Assembly (NCBI GenBank): GCA_020062665.1
Contig: JAGUVW010000022.1
Coordinates: forward strand, 1-64,000
Direction of reading: 5' to 3'
Origin: Pseudomonadales bacterium
GTDB taxonomy: Bacteria > Pseudomonadota > Gammaproteobacteria > Pseudomonadales > Ketobacteraceae
DNA: 64,000 nucleotides
In this document: piece by piece, positions 43,245 through 53,330 of the stretch
Position numbering within the stretch: the first letter of the stretch is position 1
Layout of the letters: the number at the start of each line of letters is the position of its first letter
Notes under the pieces: model-generated
The model's input: the letters and a program-made list of their open reading frames with translations, nothing else
Database searches by the model: none
Told to the model about the DNA's origin: nothing
Translations under genes and position numbers: made by a program

Positions 43245-45698
43245 TTATGCCAACAGCGCCACATCCACCGGCAACTCAATATAACGGCCGATTTTGTCTA
43301 CCAGTTGCCTGAAACTGAGGGGCTTGGACAGGTAATCCACCATGCCTGCCTCGAACGCCATCTCGCGATGTTTATCCAGGGCGTGGGCCGACAGCGCAAT
43401 GATCGGGGTGGCTTTCAAACCCTTCACCCGCTGCCATTTCAGAATCCGGCTGGCCGCCTCGTAGCCATCCATCACCGGCATCTCGCAATCCATCAGAATC
43501 AGGTCATATTGCTGGCCCTGTTGCAGCATCTCGACCGCAGTGCGCCCGTTGTCGGCCACATCCACGTCGATGGACAGGCGGTGCAGGAAACCGGTAATCA
43601 CGCTCTGGTTGATCTCGTTGTCCTCCACCACCAGCACGCGGATCGCACCGGGCACTTTGATCGCAGGCGCATTCTCGGGCGCTACCGATTCTGTCGCGCT
43701 GGGTAACGGCGCGCCGTCGAACAGATCCAGTGCGATGGCGTGTTCAGCAAGACGCAGGTTTTCACCCAGCTCCAGCGGCAGATTGAACCAGAAACAGGAG
43801 CCACGACCAAACTCGCTCTTCACGCCCATTTCGCCGCCCATCAGTTCCACGATCTGCTGACTGATCACCAGGCCCAGGCCGCTGCCACTGGCGTGCTGGT
43901 TGCGGCCCGCGTGAATCTGCGAGAAATTCTGGAACAGTTTGCGCTGATCCTGCGGCAGGATGCCGACGCCGGAATCCTCGACTTCAAAACGCAGCACCAG
44001 TTGATCCGCCAGAATCTGATCGGTGAGCTGCACGTTGATGTGAACAAAACCCTGCTCGGTATATTTCAGCGCGTTCGACAACAGATTCAGCAACACCTGG
44101 CGGATGCGATTGGCGTCGCCCACCAGTTGCAGCGGCGTGCCTTCGGCGATCAGGCAACCCAGCTCGATGCGTTTGCTGCGGGCTTCGAATTCATAGATGG
44201 CGCAGGCATCCTGCAACAGGGTTTCCAGTTCGAACGGCGTGGGCACCAGCGCCAGTTTGCCCGCTTCGATGCGGGAATAATCCAGCACGTCATTGATCAC
44301 TTCCTGCAGGCCCTTGCCGGCGTGCTTGATGGCGCTCAGATAGCGCCGCTGATCAGCACTCAACTCGGTGGCCATCAGCAATTCCACCAGCCCCATGATG
44401 CCGTTCATGGGTGTACGCACTTCGTGGCTGACCTTCGCCATGAATTCGGTCTTGGTACTGCTTTCCTGCAGCACCTGCTCCACCTGGCGCGTCAGGGCGG
44501 ATCGTTCGCGCCGGCTTTCCTGGATGCGGTAACCCAATCCCAGCGACAGCAGCAGCAACTCACACAGCCAGGCCAGACTCATGCCGTAGGTGATCCAGCG
44601 CACGTCGGCTCGCAGCACCAGCACATTGAGGCACATCCAGGTTACCAGCAGCAGCATGGTACCGTAACCGATCACGTAGAACAGCGCCGGCGCGTAGCCG
44701 TCGCGCCAACGCTTGATGCCCAGCACCAGCAGAAAAATCGCCACCACCGGCGACACGATGGCGGAACCGATGTACGACACCATCAACGGCGCCACCAGCA
44801 CCAGCACGCTGCACGCCATCATCATCATGAACAGCACCGTGCCCACGATGTTCGCGGCGGGCCAGGTGCGGCGGATCTCCAGATATTCCAGGCCGAACAG
44901 AATGCCGGCACCGGCCGACAGACAAATGCTCACCAGTAATCCCACATCCTGCAATTCCAGCGCGATCCACAGGCTGGACAGCGTGCCGTCCATGGTGGTG
45001 GTGTAACCCAGTCCGCCGATCACATGCAGAATGAAATACAGATACAGCGCTTCGCGGGTGGAAAAGTACAGGATGGCGTTGTACATCAACAGCGCCAGCG
45101 CAAGGCCGTAAAGAATGCCCAGCGTCCAGTCCATGCGCTGGCTTTTTTCGATGTAGGGCAAAGTGTCGAAAGCCTGAATCGGAAACACCACGTTGGACTG
45201 GGAGCGTACCCGGATCAGACATTCGGTCTGCGCCTGCGGCTCCAGATTGAGTGGCACCACGTAATTGCGCACCTTGACCACCCGGCTGTCGAACTGCAGG
45301 TGATCGCCGGCGGGAAAATACGTGGCCTTCTGCGCCGGCCCTGTGCAATAGAATTCGAGGCGGTCGAGAATCGGGTAGTCCACTTCCACCAACACGGTGC
45401 GACGCGCGCTCTGCGCATTCTGTAACACCAGATGAAACCAGTGATGTCCGCGCGCGAAGCCGAGGTTCGGCGATTGATCGCGCAGGTGGGCAAAGCGCCC
45501 GTCGCGCAGACTGGCCTGGGCACTGTCGAAGGAAGATTCAGGATCCGGATCGTACCAATAGTCCAGATAAGGCGACAGATCGTAGCCGTCCAGGTAATTG
45601 GGCAGAATCGCCACGCCATGGCCCGATGCGAACGCACTTGCGCTGATGCCCAGCCACGCCAGCAGCAGCCAACACTTAATTGCCAATCCCTGTCTCAC
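43245..45698 (-). CDS. 7TMR-DISM hybrid sensor histidine kinase
   Basis: This 817-aa protein has a signal peptide (about 1-25), a periplasmic 7TMR-DISMED2 domain (about 35-185, carbohydrate-binding-like), and seven helices (about 190-390). These are followed by HisKA with His425 (KVSHEVRTPMNG), HATPase (GDANRIRQVLLNLLSNALKYT; GSGLGLVISQQIVELMGG) and a receiver (VLVVEDNEINQS, acceptor in ILMDCEMPVMDGYEA). There is no separate response regulator next to it; the signal could pass to an Hpt protein elsewhere. It lies 58 bp after the GGDEF/EAL gene on the same strand. Confidence 0.93.
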   Translation of the reverse strand: MRQGLAIKCWLLLAWLGISASAFASGHGVAILPNYLDGYDLSPYLDYWYDPDPESSFDSAQASLRDGRFAHLRDQSPNLGFARGHHWFHLVLQNAQSARRTVLVEVDYPILDRLEFYCTGPAQKATYFPAGDHLQFDSRVVKVRNYVVPLNLEPQAQTECLIRVRSQSNVVFPIQAFDTLPYIEKSQRMDWTLGILYGLALALLMYNAILYFSTREALYLYFILHVIGGLGYTTTMDGTLSSLWIALELQDVGLLVSICLSAGAGILFGLEYLEIRRTWPAANIVGTVLFMMMMACSVLVLVAPLMVSYIGSAIVSPVVAIFLLVLGIKRWRDGYAPALFYVIGYGTMLLLVTWMCLNVLVLRADVRWITYGMSLAWLCELLLLSLGLGYRIQESRRERSALTRQVEQVLQESSTKTEFMAKVSHEVRTPMNGIMGLVELLMATELSADQRRYLSAIKHAGKGLQEVINDVLDYSRIEAGKLALVPTPFELETLLQDACAIYEFEARSKRIELGCLIAEGTPLQLVGDANRIRQVLLNLLSNALKYTEQGFVHINVQLTDQILADQLVLRFEVEDSGVGILPQDQRKLFQNFSQIHAGRNQHASGSGLGLVISQQIVELMGGEMGVKSEFGRGSCFWFNLPLELGENLRLAEHAIALDLFDGAPLPSATESVAPENAPAIKVPGAIRVLVVEDNEINQSVITGFLHRLSIDVDVADNGRTAVEMLQQGQQYDLILMDCEMPVMDGYEAASRILKWQRVKGLKATPIIALSAHALDKHREMAFEAGMVDYLSKPLSFRQLVDKIGRYIELPVDVALLA

Positions 45699-45756
45699 AG
45701 CAGGATTCCATGTCAGTGGTTACTCCAGGGCAAGAATATACTGCCAGTGCGCGACC

Positions 45757-48600
45757 TCATAGGGGGGCCGTCAGATTTCCCCAGATCCGCTCGAACGAGC
45801 GTGGCTCCGCAATGTGATAACCCTGGGCATAATCCACCCCCAGCTCGCGCAGGATGTCCACGATCGCCTCGTTTTCGACGAATTCCGCCACGGTCAGCAA
45901 GCCGAACACCCGCGCCACCTCGACGATGGCGCGCACCAGCGCCTGATCCTCGGGCTGCTGCGGCAAATGACGGATGAAGGAACCGTCGATCTTCACCATG
46001 TCGATGGGCAGCAGCTTGATCTGGTACAGCGAAGAAAAACCCACGCCGAAATCATCCAGCGCAAACTGACAACCCAGTTTCTTCAGCTCCTTCATCTTGC
46101 TGATGGTGGTGACTGAGTCCGCCACGGCGGAGGTTTCCGTGATCTCGAAAATGATCTCGGCAGGATTCACCTGGTAACGGGCAAACTTGCGGGCGATTTC
46201 ATCGTACAGATTGGGATTGCGGAACGACACGCCCGACAGGTTGATGGACAGGGTGGCCGCAGTGCCCTGCTGCTCCAGCCGCTGTTTTACTGCCAGCACC
46301 TTGTCGACAATGCGCAGATCCACTTCCTGGATAAGGCCCGAATTTTCTGCCGACTGGATGAACTTGTAGGTAGGCAGCGGCTTGCCGTTTTCATCCATCA
46401 CCCGCAGCAGCGCCTCGAAGTGGGAAGGCTGCACGTCGCCGATTTTCTGGATCGGCTGGAATACCACCATCATGCTGTCGGTGGACAGTGCTTCCTTCAC
46501 CTTTTCATTCCAGTACACCCGCTCGTGAATGCGCTCGCGATCCTGCTCCTCGAACGAGAAAATGTGCCAGCCATTGCGACCCGCATCTTTCGCCTGATAC
46601 ATGGCGATGTCGGCGTTGGCCACCAGGTCATCCACGTATTCGCCGTGTTCCGGATACAGCGCGATGCCGATGCTCGACGACACCCGGTGCAGACGCCCGC
46701 TGCCATGGACTTCGATGCGGGCCAGCGCCGTGCACATCCGCTTCGCCACCATGGCAATGGATTCACGGTTCACCTCGCGCACGATCATCGCGAATTCGTC
46801 GCCACCGAGGCGAAAAATCAGATCGGAATCCCGCGCTTCCTGCCGCAGGCATTCCGCCACCCGCCGCAACAGATCGTCACCCACCTTGTGGCCGCTGGTG
46901 TCGTTCACATCCTTGAACTGATCCAGGTCGAAGAACAGCACCGCGCCCGTACGATCATAGCGTTTGGCGTGAGCGATGGACTTCTGCAATTCCTCGCCGA
47001 AACGACGCCGGTTGAACAGGCCGGTGAGCGGATCGTGGGATGCCAGCCAGCCCAGGCGCTCTTCCGCTTCCTTGCGCTCGCTGATGTCCAGCGCGATGGT
47101 GAGAATCTGGTGTTCTTCCTTGGCCTGGGGCAGCAGGGAGTGATACCAGCCCATGTGCACGGTGGAGCCGTCCTTGCGCACCACCGCCGATTCATGGTGC
47201 AACTCGTTGCGAAACCCGTTGAGCAATTCGTTGAGCTGAAAGCGCAGATCCGGCAGCTGCTCGCTTTCCGGCAGCAGTTTGAAGAAGGATTTGCCCAACA
47301 GTTCCTGGGCGTCGAATCCGGTGATCCAGCTGCAGTGCTGGTTCACCAGTGCGATGCAGCCATTGCGATCCTGCGTCAGAATCAGCGCGTGGGCCGTGTC
47401 GAGCAGACTGTGGACAAACTGTTTTTCCGCTTCCAGATCGACGGTTTTCTTTTCCAGCTCCTCGGCGCGGGAACGCACTTCCCCCTGCAATTCCTCCAGC
47501 AAATGCGACAATCGCAGCGCAGCGCCGGTGAGCATATCGCTTTCATCCGGCACATTGCGGGATCGCTCGAAGCCGTCGAGCAACTGGCGGATCTGGCCCA
47601 GGCTTTCACTTGCCAGGCGCGGCAGGATTTCGGCGATGGCGCGCAGGCGGTTGAGCGGCCCCCACAGCACACTCAGCAGGATCAGTTCGGCAAAGCACAA
47701 GCCCACCAGCGCGAAGATGGCACCGTTGCGGCGCCCTACCTGATACTCAACTACCTTGTTGCTGACGTCGGTCAGGAACAGCAATTCACCCTGACGGGGA
47801 AATACCGCGCCACGCAAGGGGCGCAGCACGATTTCAAAATGTTTGTCACCGCGCTGGAATTCAACACCATTGAACACATCGGCGCGGGAATATTGCTGCG
47901 ACACCAGCTGCAGCAGCGGCAACACCCGGGCATCCTGCGCTACTGCCACCACCTGACTGTCCCACTGCATCAGCGCCGTATCACTGCCATCCTCCAGATC
48001 ACCACGCCGTACCGCAATCGCCACCTGGGCCCGGCTCAATTCCGCAAACCGCGCCACCAGATTCTGCAGCGTGGTGGCCAGCACCAGCGTGCCCCGGCTT
48101 TTTTCATCAAAATCCAGCGGCGCCACCCAGTACAGTTCACAACGATCAAAGCAGGCGAGCGACCAGCGCGGCTCCCAGTCCACCCGAAAACGTTCCAGCA
48201 ACTCTGGCGGAATTCTCGGTTCGCCCCGCCACACCAGCACGTCATCCGTGGGCGAAAACACCACCATGGACGTCACCGCTTCGTGACGCGACACCTGCTC
48301 CCAGAACGCGGCACTGCGCTGAATCAAAGCCTCCTTGTCCAGCGCCCGCATGGCTTCGGTGATGCCTTCGTATTTGGGAAACGCACTGACATGAACCTGC
48401 AAGCGACTGGCCACCCGATCCAGCAACGCATCCACCAGTTCCACATGGCGCTGGGCGCGCTCGCGCCCCTGCTCCTGCAACAGCTGGTGGGAATAGAGGC
48501 CGGACGCCAGCATGAACAGGCCGAATACCACCACGAGCAGCAAGCTGGTATAGAAAAAGGCCTTCCACTTGAGACTGATGAATCGCTTGGTCAAAAACAA
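45757..48600 (-). CDS. GGDEF/EAL protein with periplasmic sensor and PAS
   Basis: This 947-aa c-di-GMP enzyme has an N-terminal helix (about 13-33), a large periplasmic sensor (about 34-285), a second helix (about 290-310), a linker, and PAS (about 395-510, followed by a PAC-like stretch). A GGDEF domain contains RLGGDEF with an RxxD inhibitory site nine residues before. An EAL domain follows (EALLRV, NLSG, EITETS, LDDFGVGFSS, VKIDG, AEFVENE, GYHIAEP). All catalytic motifs of both domains look intact, so it may both make and break c-di-GMP. It is the first gene of a possible transcript with the hybrid kinase and AraC-type regulator. Confidence 0.93.
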   Translation of the reverse strand: MFLTKRFISLKWKAFFYTSLLLVVVFGLFMLASGLYSHQLLQEQGRERAQRHVELVDALLDRVASRLQVHVSAFPKYEGITEAMRALDKEALIQRSAAFWEQVSRHEAVTSMVVFSPTDDVLVWRGEPRIPPELLERFRVDWEPRWSLACFDRCELYWVAPLDFDEKSRGTLVLATTLQNLVARFAELSRAQVAIAVRRGDLEDGSDTALMQWDSQVVAVAQDARVLPLLQLVSQQYSRADVFNGVEFQRGDKHFEIVLRPLRGAVFPRQGELLFLTDVSNKVVEYQVGRRNGAIFALVGLCFAELILLSVLWGPLNRLRAIAEILPRLASESLGQIRQLLDGFERSRNVPDESDMLTGAALRLSHLLEELQGEVRSRAEELEKKTVDLEAEKQFVHSLLDTAHALILTQDRNGCIALVNQHCSWITGFDAQELLGKSFFKLLPESEQLPDLRFQLNELLNGFRNELHHESAVVRKDGSTVHMGWYHSLLPQAKEEHQILTIALDISERKEAEERLGWLASHDPLTGLFNRRRFGEELQKSIAHAKRYDRTGAVLFFDLDQFKDVNDTSGHKVGDDLLRRVAECLRQEARDSDLIFRLGGDEFAMIVREVNRESIAMVAKRMCTALARIEVHGSGRLHRVSSSIGIALYPEHGEYVDDLVANADIAMYQAKDAGRNGWHIFSFEEQDRERIHERVYWNEKVKEALSTDSMMVVFQPIQKIGDVQPSHFEALLRVMDENGKPLPTYKFIQSAENSGLIQEVDLRIVDKVLAVKQRLEQQGTAATLSINLSGVSFRNPNLYDEIARKFARYQVNPAEIIFEITETSAVADSVTTISKMKELKKLGCQFALDDFGVGFSSLYQIKLLPIDMVKIDGSFIRHLPQQPEDQALVRAIVEVARVFGLLTVAEFVENEAIVDILRELGVDYAQGYHIAEPRSFERIWGNLTAPL

Positions 48601-48799
48601 TATCCGTCCGCATTCGACCGGGTTGCCCGCCGGTCATTCGGGTGTGACACATGATTATTCTGTGTTGACCTAAACAGTATAGTTGAAGGTTCCGGCGACC
48701 GGACAAAAAGTCCGGCGGGCACCATGCAGCGCAGGTTTGACTTTGCCATGTGGCTGACTAGGCTGATTTTTATGTCCGTCGGTCACTTCGGTTGATTCC

Positions 48800-50710
48800 A
48801 TGCCTCTGTCATGGCGCTCGCGCGGCACACCTCTGACAGCCTCTGGGCGATCTCAGCTGTCGGGCCTGGCTGCCTGCCTTTTCTGCCTGTGGCTGGCGTT
48901 GGCCGGAACGTCCACCTGCGCCAGCCCGCTCGCCATCAACGCACCGGTATCCCTCGCCCAGCTGGAGCAACGCATCGATCTGGCACCGATCATGAGCTAT
49001 TGGCTCGATGCCGACCAAACCGCCACCCTGACCTCACTGCCCCCGGCCACCAGCCCTGAGTGGCAAACCAACGCTGGAGGCAAGGTCAATTTCGGCAGCA
49101 CGCGGGCGGCCTTCTGGCTGCGGGTCTCGTTCACCGATCTGGCGCAGCTGCGCGAAACCACCTACATCCGCCTCGACTATGCACATCTGGACGCCGTGGA
49201 TCTCTACCTGCTCGACGACGACGGCGTGCTGCAGCATGTGCAAACCGGCGACACCCGACCGTTCGACAATCGCGTGGTGCGCCATCGCACGTTTCTGCTG
49301 CCGCTACCGACGGATCACAGTGGGCCGGTGGGCGTCGTCATTCGCGTCGCCACCCAGGGCCCCATGCAGCTGCCGCTGGATCTGATCACCCGCTCCGCCC
49401 TCGACGCCGAAGAAAAGCCCCTGCACATCTGGTTCGGCGTGTATTTCGGCGTGATGGCCATCATGCTGCTGTACAACGGCGTGATCTTTATTTTCGTGCG
49501 CGATCTCAGCTATCTGCTCTATCTGGTTTACATCATGACCACTGCCGCGCTGCAGTTCACGCTGTACGGTTTCAGTTTTGAATATCTGTGGCCGGCGTCC
49601 ACCACGCTCAACAACCTGATGATTCTGCTGCTGACCGGTTGCATGCCATTCACGGCCATTGCTTTCGTGTGGCGCTTCATCGATCTGTCGCGCATTGGGG
49701 ATCGCTACGACATTGCCATGACTACGCTGCTGCTGGCGGGATTTGCGGCAGTACTTCTGGGCGCGTTTGTGATGCCCTACATGACCACACTGAAGCTCGC
49801 CCATGCCATGTCGTTTATTGCCGTGTCCGCGGGCTTTTATCTGGGTGTGAAATACTGGATCAAAGGTGTGAAGGCCGCGCGTATTTTTGCGTTGGCCTGG
49901 TTTGTGTACATGGTGTTCATCGTGTACTACCTGCTGGCCATTACCGGCGCCATCCAGCCCGATCTGGTATCGCGTCACGCGCTGGAAATCGGCTCGGCGC
50001 TGGAGGTGGCCCTGCTGTCACTGGCGTTTGCCGATCGCCTGAATGCGGAAAAGGAATTGCGCCTGAACGCCCAGCTGAAACTGAACCAGGATCTTGATTT
50101 GCTGGTACGCGAGCGCACCGACGAGCTGGAAAAAGCCAACCAGCGACTGAAGGAAATCAGCAACACCGACGGACTGACAGGCCTTTGCAACCGCCGCCAC
50201 TTCGACGAGATCTTTGCCCTGGAATTCCAGCGTGCCTTCCGTGACAAAACCTGCCTGGCCGTTCTGATGATCGATGTGGATCACTTCAAATCCATCAACG
50301 ATACCTATGGCCATCCCTTCGGCGATGCCTGCCTGCAGCAACTGGCGCAACTGATCGGTGACGCCATCCGCCGGCCGCCGGACCTGGCGGCCCGCTATGG
50401 CGGTGAGGAGTTCGTCGTGCTGCTGCCCGCCACGGATCTGGAAGGCGCGCTGCACGTGGCAGAAAACATTCGCGCTGCGGTAGAAAAGTCACCGGTACGG
50501 GATCAGGGGCATCACGCACAGATCACCGCCAGCGTCGGCGTGATGTCAGCCATTCCCGCGCATCGTGACCAGCGCGAAGCCTTTTTGAGTCGCGCCGACG
50601 CGCAGCTCTATCACGCCAAACGCAATGGTCGCAACCGCGTGGAAGGTACCGATTCCACCGACGAACCCGCCGCTACCACCCCATCACCTTCTTCACGAAC
50701 GGCAGGGTGA
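48800..50710 (+). CDS. 7TMR-DISM diguanylate cyclase
   Basis: This 636-aa protein has a signal peptide (about 1-40), a periplasmic 7TMR-DISMED2 domain, seven helices (about 205-400), a coiled linker (RERTDELEKANQRLKEI) and a GGDEF domain. The latter has SNTDGLTGLCNRRHF, IDVDHFKSINDTYGH and active-site RYGGEEF, with RPPD as the inhibitory I-site just before it. It makes c-di-GMP in response to an outside signal. It shares sensor architecture with the hybrid kinase two genes away and is divergent from the GGDEF/EAL gene. The last 38 bp overlap convergent hda. Confidence 0.93.
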   Translation: MPLSWRSRGTPLTASGRSQLSGLAACLFCLWLALAGTSTCASPLAINAPVSLAQLEQRIDLAPIMSYWLDADQTATLTSLPPATSPEWQTNAGGKVNFGSTRAAFWLRVSFTDLAQLRETTYIRLDYAHLDAVDLYLLDDDGVLQHVQTGDTRPFDNRVVRHRTFLLPLPTDHSGPVGVVIRVATQGPMQLPLDLITRSALDAEEKPLHIWFGVYFGVMAIMLLYNGVIFIFVRDLSYLLYLVYIMTTAALQFTLYGFSFEYLWPASTTLNNLMILLLTGCMPFTAIAFVWRFIDLSRIGDRYDIAMTTLLLAGFAAVLLGAFVMPYMTTLKLAHAMSFIAVSAGFYLGVKYWIKGVKAARIFALAWFVYMVFIVYYLLAITGAIQPDLVSRHALEIGSALEVALLSLAFADRLNAEKELRLNAQLKLNQDLDLLVRERTDELEKANQRLKEISNTDGLTGLCNRRHFDEIFALEFQRAFRDKTCLAVLMIDVDHFKSINDTYGHPFGDACLQQLAQLIGDAIRRPPDLAARYGGEEFVVLLPATDLEGALHVAENIRAAVEKSPVRDQGHHAQITASVGVMSAIPAHRDQREAFLSRADAQLYHAKRNGRNRVEGTDSTDEPAATTPSPSSRTAG

Positions 50711-51377
50711 TCAGGCGCTGTTCCGCCAGCGAGCGCTGGTCGAGCCGCTGCAACACCTGCTGGAGGGACACCATGTCACGACTCGAACGCTGCAGGATGA
50801 AGGTCGCCACTTCATCCGCCAGGGCAAACCCGCGCGCATGCGCGGCTCGGCGCAGCAACTCGCACTTGTCGTCGTCGGTCAGGCTGTGCACCTGATACAG
50901 CTCCATCGCCATGAAGCGGGATTGCAGATCCGCCAGCAGAGGCGGCAATTGCCGGGGCGGCAGCTGCGCGGTGACCACCAGGCTATGGCCACTGTCGCGC
51001 TGGCGGTTGTAGAGATGGAACAGGGCTTCTTCCCAGCCGGCCGTTCCCAGCAGACGATCCACGTCATCCAGGCACAGCAATTCCCAGCCACTCATGTCCG
51101 CCATCACATCCGGGTGCAGCTTCAGCAGTTCACGGCCCGCCAGATAGAGGCAACCCAGGCCGTTGTCCTGGGCCTGCAGACACAGGGCCTGCAGCAGATG
51201 GCTCTTGCCCGCCGACACGCTTCCCCACAGATAGAATTGCCCACGCTCTGCGCCATCGGCCAGACGCCGCAGACGATGCAGCAGCTGTTCGTTGCCCCTG
51301 GCAAAGAAACTGGCAAAGTCCGGATCGGGCACGCCGGACAGTGGCAAGGTCAGCTGGCGCTGGGCGGGATCAATCAC
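50673..51377 (-). CDS. hda: DnaA regulatory inactivator Hda
   Basis: This 234-aa AAA+ protein works with the DNA-loaded beta clamp to stimulate ATP hydrolysis by DnaA and prevent re-initiation. The N-terminal QLTLPLS is a clamp-binding motif. The Walker A region reads GSVSAGKSHLL (normally GxxxxGKSHL), Walker B is LLCLDDVDRL, and the sensor/box VII region follows. It lacks a DNA-binding domain IV, distinguishing it from DnaA. It overlaps the CDP-alcohol phosphatidyltransferase gene by 8 bp in an operon with the DUF2066 gene. Confidence 0.94.
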   Translation of the reverse strand: MIDPAQRQLTLPLSGVPDPDFASFFARGNEQLLHRLRRLADGAERGQFYLWGSVSAGKSHLLQALCLQAQDNGLGCLYLAGRELLKLHPDVMADMSGWELLCLDDVDRLLGTAGWEEALFHLYNRQRDSGHSLVVTAQLPPRQLPPLLADLQSRFMAMELYQVHSLTDDDKCELLRRAAHARGFALADEVATFILQRSSRDMVSLQQVLQRLDQRSLAEQRLITLPFVKKVMGW

Positions 51378-51936
51378 CGGACACCCCCTGCCGCGTGCGA
51401 TAGCCGTCGTAACCCATCTTCAGGTATTGCCCCAGACTCACCACGCACAACACCAGCAGCAGCCAGGGATAGCCGAGGAAGAACCACGTCGGCAGCGGCA
51501 GAAACGCCAGGTGGGCCAGAATGCCGATACCCACCACGATCTGGCAGAAGGTGCACAGCTTGCTGACCAGGGTCGGCTTGCCTTCATAGCGGCCCACCAC
51601 AAACCAGTAGGTAATCGCACAGCTGAAGATGATCACATCGCGCCCCACCACCACCGCTACCAGCCACCAGGCAATCTGCTCCAGCAGGCCAAGGCAGACA
51701 TAGGTAGTCACCAGCAGAATCTTGTCCGCCACCGGATCAGCGATGGAGCCGAACGGGGTGCGCCAGTGAAAGTAGCGCGCCAGAAAGCCATCCAGCCCGT
51801 CGGTAAACCCGGCGATGAACAGCAGCACCAGTGCGGCCACGAACTCCTCCCGCAGCACCATCACGGCAAACGGCACCACCAGCGCGATGCGCAGCAGGGT
51901 AAGGGCGTTGGGAATCTGGCGCAGGTACTCCGTCAC
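51370..51936 (-). CDS. CDP-alcohol phosphatidyltransferase family protein
   Basis: This 188-aa inner-membrane enzyme has the family motif DGLDGFLARYFHWRTPFGSIADPVADK (D-x2-D-G-x2-A-R-x8-G-x3-D-x3-D), with four to six helices. It transfers a phosphatidyl group from CDP-diacylglycerol to an alcohol. PgsA-like (glycerol phosphate) is the closest guess, but cardiolipin-synthase-type enzymes share the motif. It lies between DUF2066 and hda on one transcript. Confidence 0.9.
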   Translation of the reverse strand: MTEYLRQIPNALTLLRIALVVPFAVMVLREEFVAALVLLFIAGFTDGLDGFLARYFHWRTPFGSIADPVADKILLVTTYVCLGLLEQIAWWLVAVVVGRDVIIFSCAITYWFVVGRYEGKPTLVSKLCTFCQIVVGIGILAHLAFLPLPTWFFLGYPWLLLVLCVVSLGQYLKMGYDGYRTRQGVSGD

Positions 51937-51952
51937 GAACGGCTCCCGATCT

Positions 51953-53146
51953 TCAGCCCCGCCAGTGATAGCGAATGATGGTCGGGCCTGCCGGGGTGGC
52001 TGGCACCTGCACCTCGGGCGCGGCGTCGGCCGGCTGATCCGGTGAGTCCGGCTCTGGTGAGTCCAGCGTCGATTCCGGTACCACAGGGGGAATGACGGGG
52101 AGCACCGGTTCGGGCGTGGCAGGCGGCTCCAGCAGCTCCAGTTTGCGATCGAGCCTGAACGTCTGCTCCAGCGCGGAAAGATCCGTGGCCAGTGCCATCA
52201 GGAAGCGGGCCTGGGCACCCTTCACCGCCTCCAGCTGATACTGGCGGATACCCACCAGGCCATCCAGATAACGGGTCAGCGCGGCGTAATCGTTTACCTG
52301 GTTCACGCCCTCCACCTGCAGCACCACCTGTTCGCTGCCGGCAGCGCTGGACACCACGGCATACTTGGAACCGACCTTGTCCACCACCTGATCCACCAGC
52401 TGCTTCAGCGCCGACGCCGTGTCGCTGCGGGCCACTTCGAACCAGAACGGCTGGCCATCCAGCTGCAGCATGGCATTGATCTGGGTGGCGCTGGTGCTTT
52501 CCTGCACCTTGGCCATCACCACCACTGGCGTTTCATAACGGGCAGACGCCGCCAGCACCGGCTCGGGGAACATACCCCAGATATCGCCCAAGGACACCAG
52601 GCTCTGATCGTCTGCATCGAATTCGGGGAACTTGAGCGACACGCCGCGGCGCTTGCCTTCTGCCTGCAGCATCTGGAACTGGCCGGGCAAGGCGCGGGCA
52701 TTCACCAACTCGCGATCCAGCCCCTGCTCCCAGGCCATCCACAGCAGAATGCGCGGGCGATTGCTGATCCACAGCGGCAGGCCGTTGCGCAGCAGCAGAT
52801 TGTTGACGCCATTGGAATCGTACTGGACATTCAGGTAGATGCCGCCCTGGCTGCCGTTGGTTTCGCTGCGGGTTTCGTAGCCGTACTGCACCACAAAGCG
52901 ATCAGCAGAGGTGGCAGCGCTGGCCATCACATCCTGGGCCGACACGCCGGAATCGCCACTCACCCGTACCAGCACCTGCTGGATACCTTCTGCCACCGCG
53001 CGCTTGCGCTCGGCGTCGCTGCGATCTGCCACGGGCATGGACACCTGGTACAGGCCCTTCATTTCCACCGCCCACAGGGACACGGGGGCCAGCAGCCAAC
53101 CCATCAACACCAGTAACCTGGCCAGACTGATCAACGTCATCTTCAT
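51953..53146 (-). CDS. DUF2066 exported protein
   Basis: This 397-aa protein has a signal peptide (about 1-26, ending LWA) and a DUF2066 periplasmic domain starting MKGLYQVSMPVADRSDAERKRAVAEGIQQVLVRVSGDS. The last 60 residues are Pro-rich and probably disordered, ending IIRYHWRG. The function is unknown. The neighbourhood (purM divergent, hda downstream) is the conserved setting of this family in gammaproteobacteria. The start is chosen at 53146 with AAGG upstream; Met3 is an alternative. The frame is open 56 codons further without support. Confidence 0.88.
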   Translation of the reverse strand: MKMTLISLARLLVLMGWLLAPVSLWAVEMKGLYQVSMPVADRSDAERKRAVAEGIQQVLVRVSGDSGVSAQDVMASAATSADRFVVQYGYETRSETNGSQGGIYLNVQYDSNGVNNLLLRNGLPLWISNRPRILLWMAWEQGLDRELVNARALPGQFQMLQAEGKRRGVSLKFPEFDADDQSLVSLGDIWGMFPEPVLAASARYETPVVVMAKVQESTSATQINAMLQLDGQPFWFEVARSDTASALKQLVDQVVDKVGSKYAVVSSAAGSEQVVLQVEGVNQVNDYAALTRYLDGLVGIRQYQLEAVKGAQARFLMALATDLSALEQTFRLDRKLELLEPPATPEPVLPVIPPVVPESTLDSPEPDSPDQPADAAPEVQVPATPAGPTIIRYHWRG

Positions 53147-53244
53147 AACGCCTTGGGAAACCTCGCGAATCGCCGGAGCGCCGAAGTGTACAACGTCGCC
53201 CGAAGGGTTAAAACCGAAACCTGTGACGCCCCACCGGGCCAAGA

Positions 53245-53273
53245 TTGGGCTTGGCGACAAGTCCTGATAGAAT
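53245..53273 (+). promoter_or_regulatory. Sigma-70 promoter of purM
   Basis: TTGGGC (53245-53250) and TAGAAT (53268-53273) with a 17-bp spacer lie 58 bases before the purM ATG in the divergent DUF2066-purM region. I see no PurR-type palindrome. Confidence 0.55.
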
Positions 53274-53330
53274 ACGCCCCCTGTCGCCCCCGGGGGCATC
53301 CCATCATCAGCCACGGATCAACCGCGCCTT

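Noticed and set aside
46420-48654. 744-codon plus-strand frame opposite the GGDEF/EAL gene
   Set aside because: Antisense shadow of a gene with intact catalytic motifs; composition is His/Gln-rich and no ribosome site is seen.
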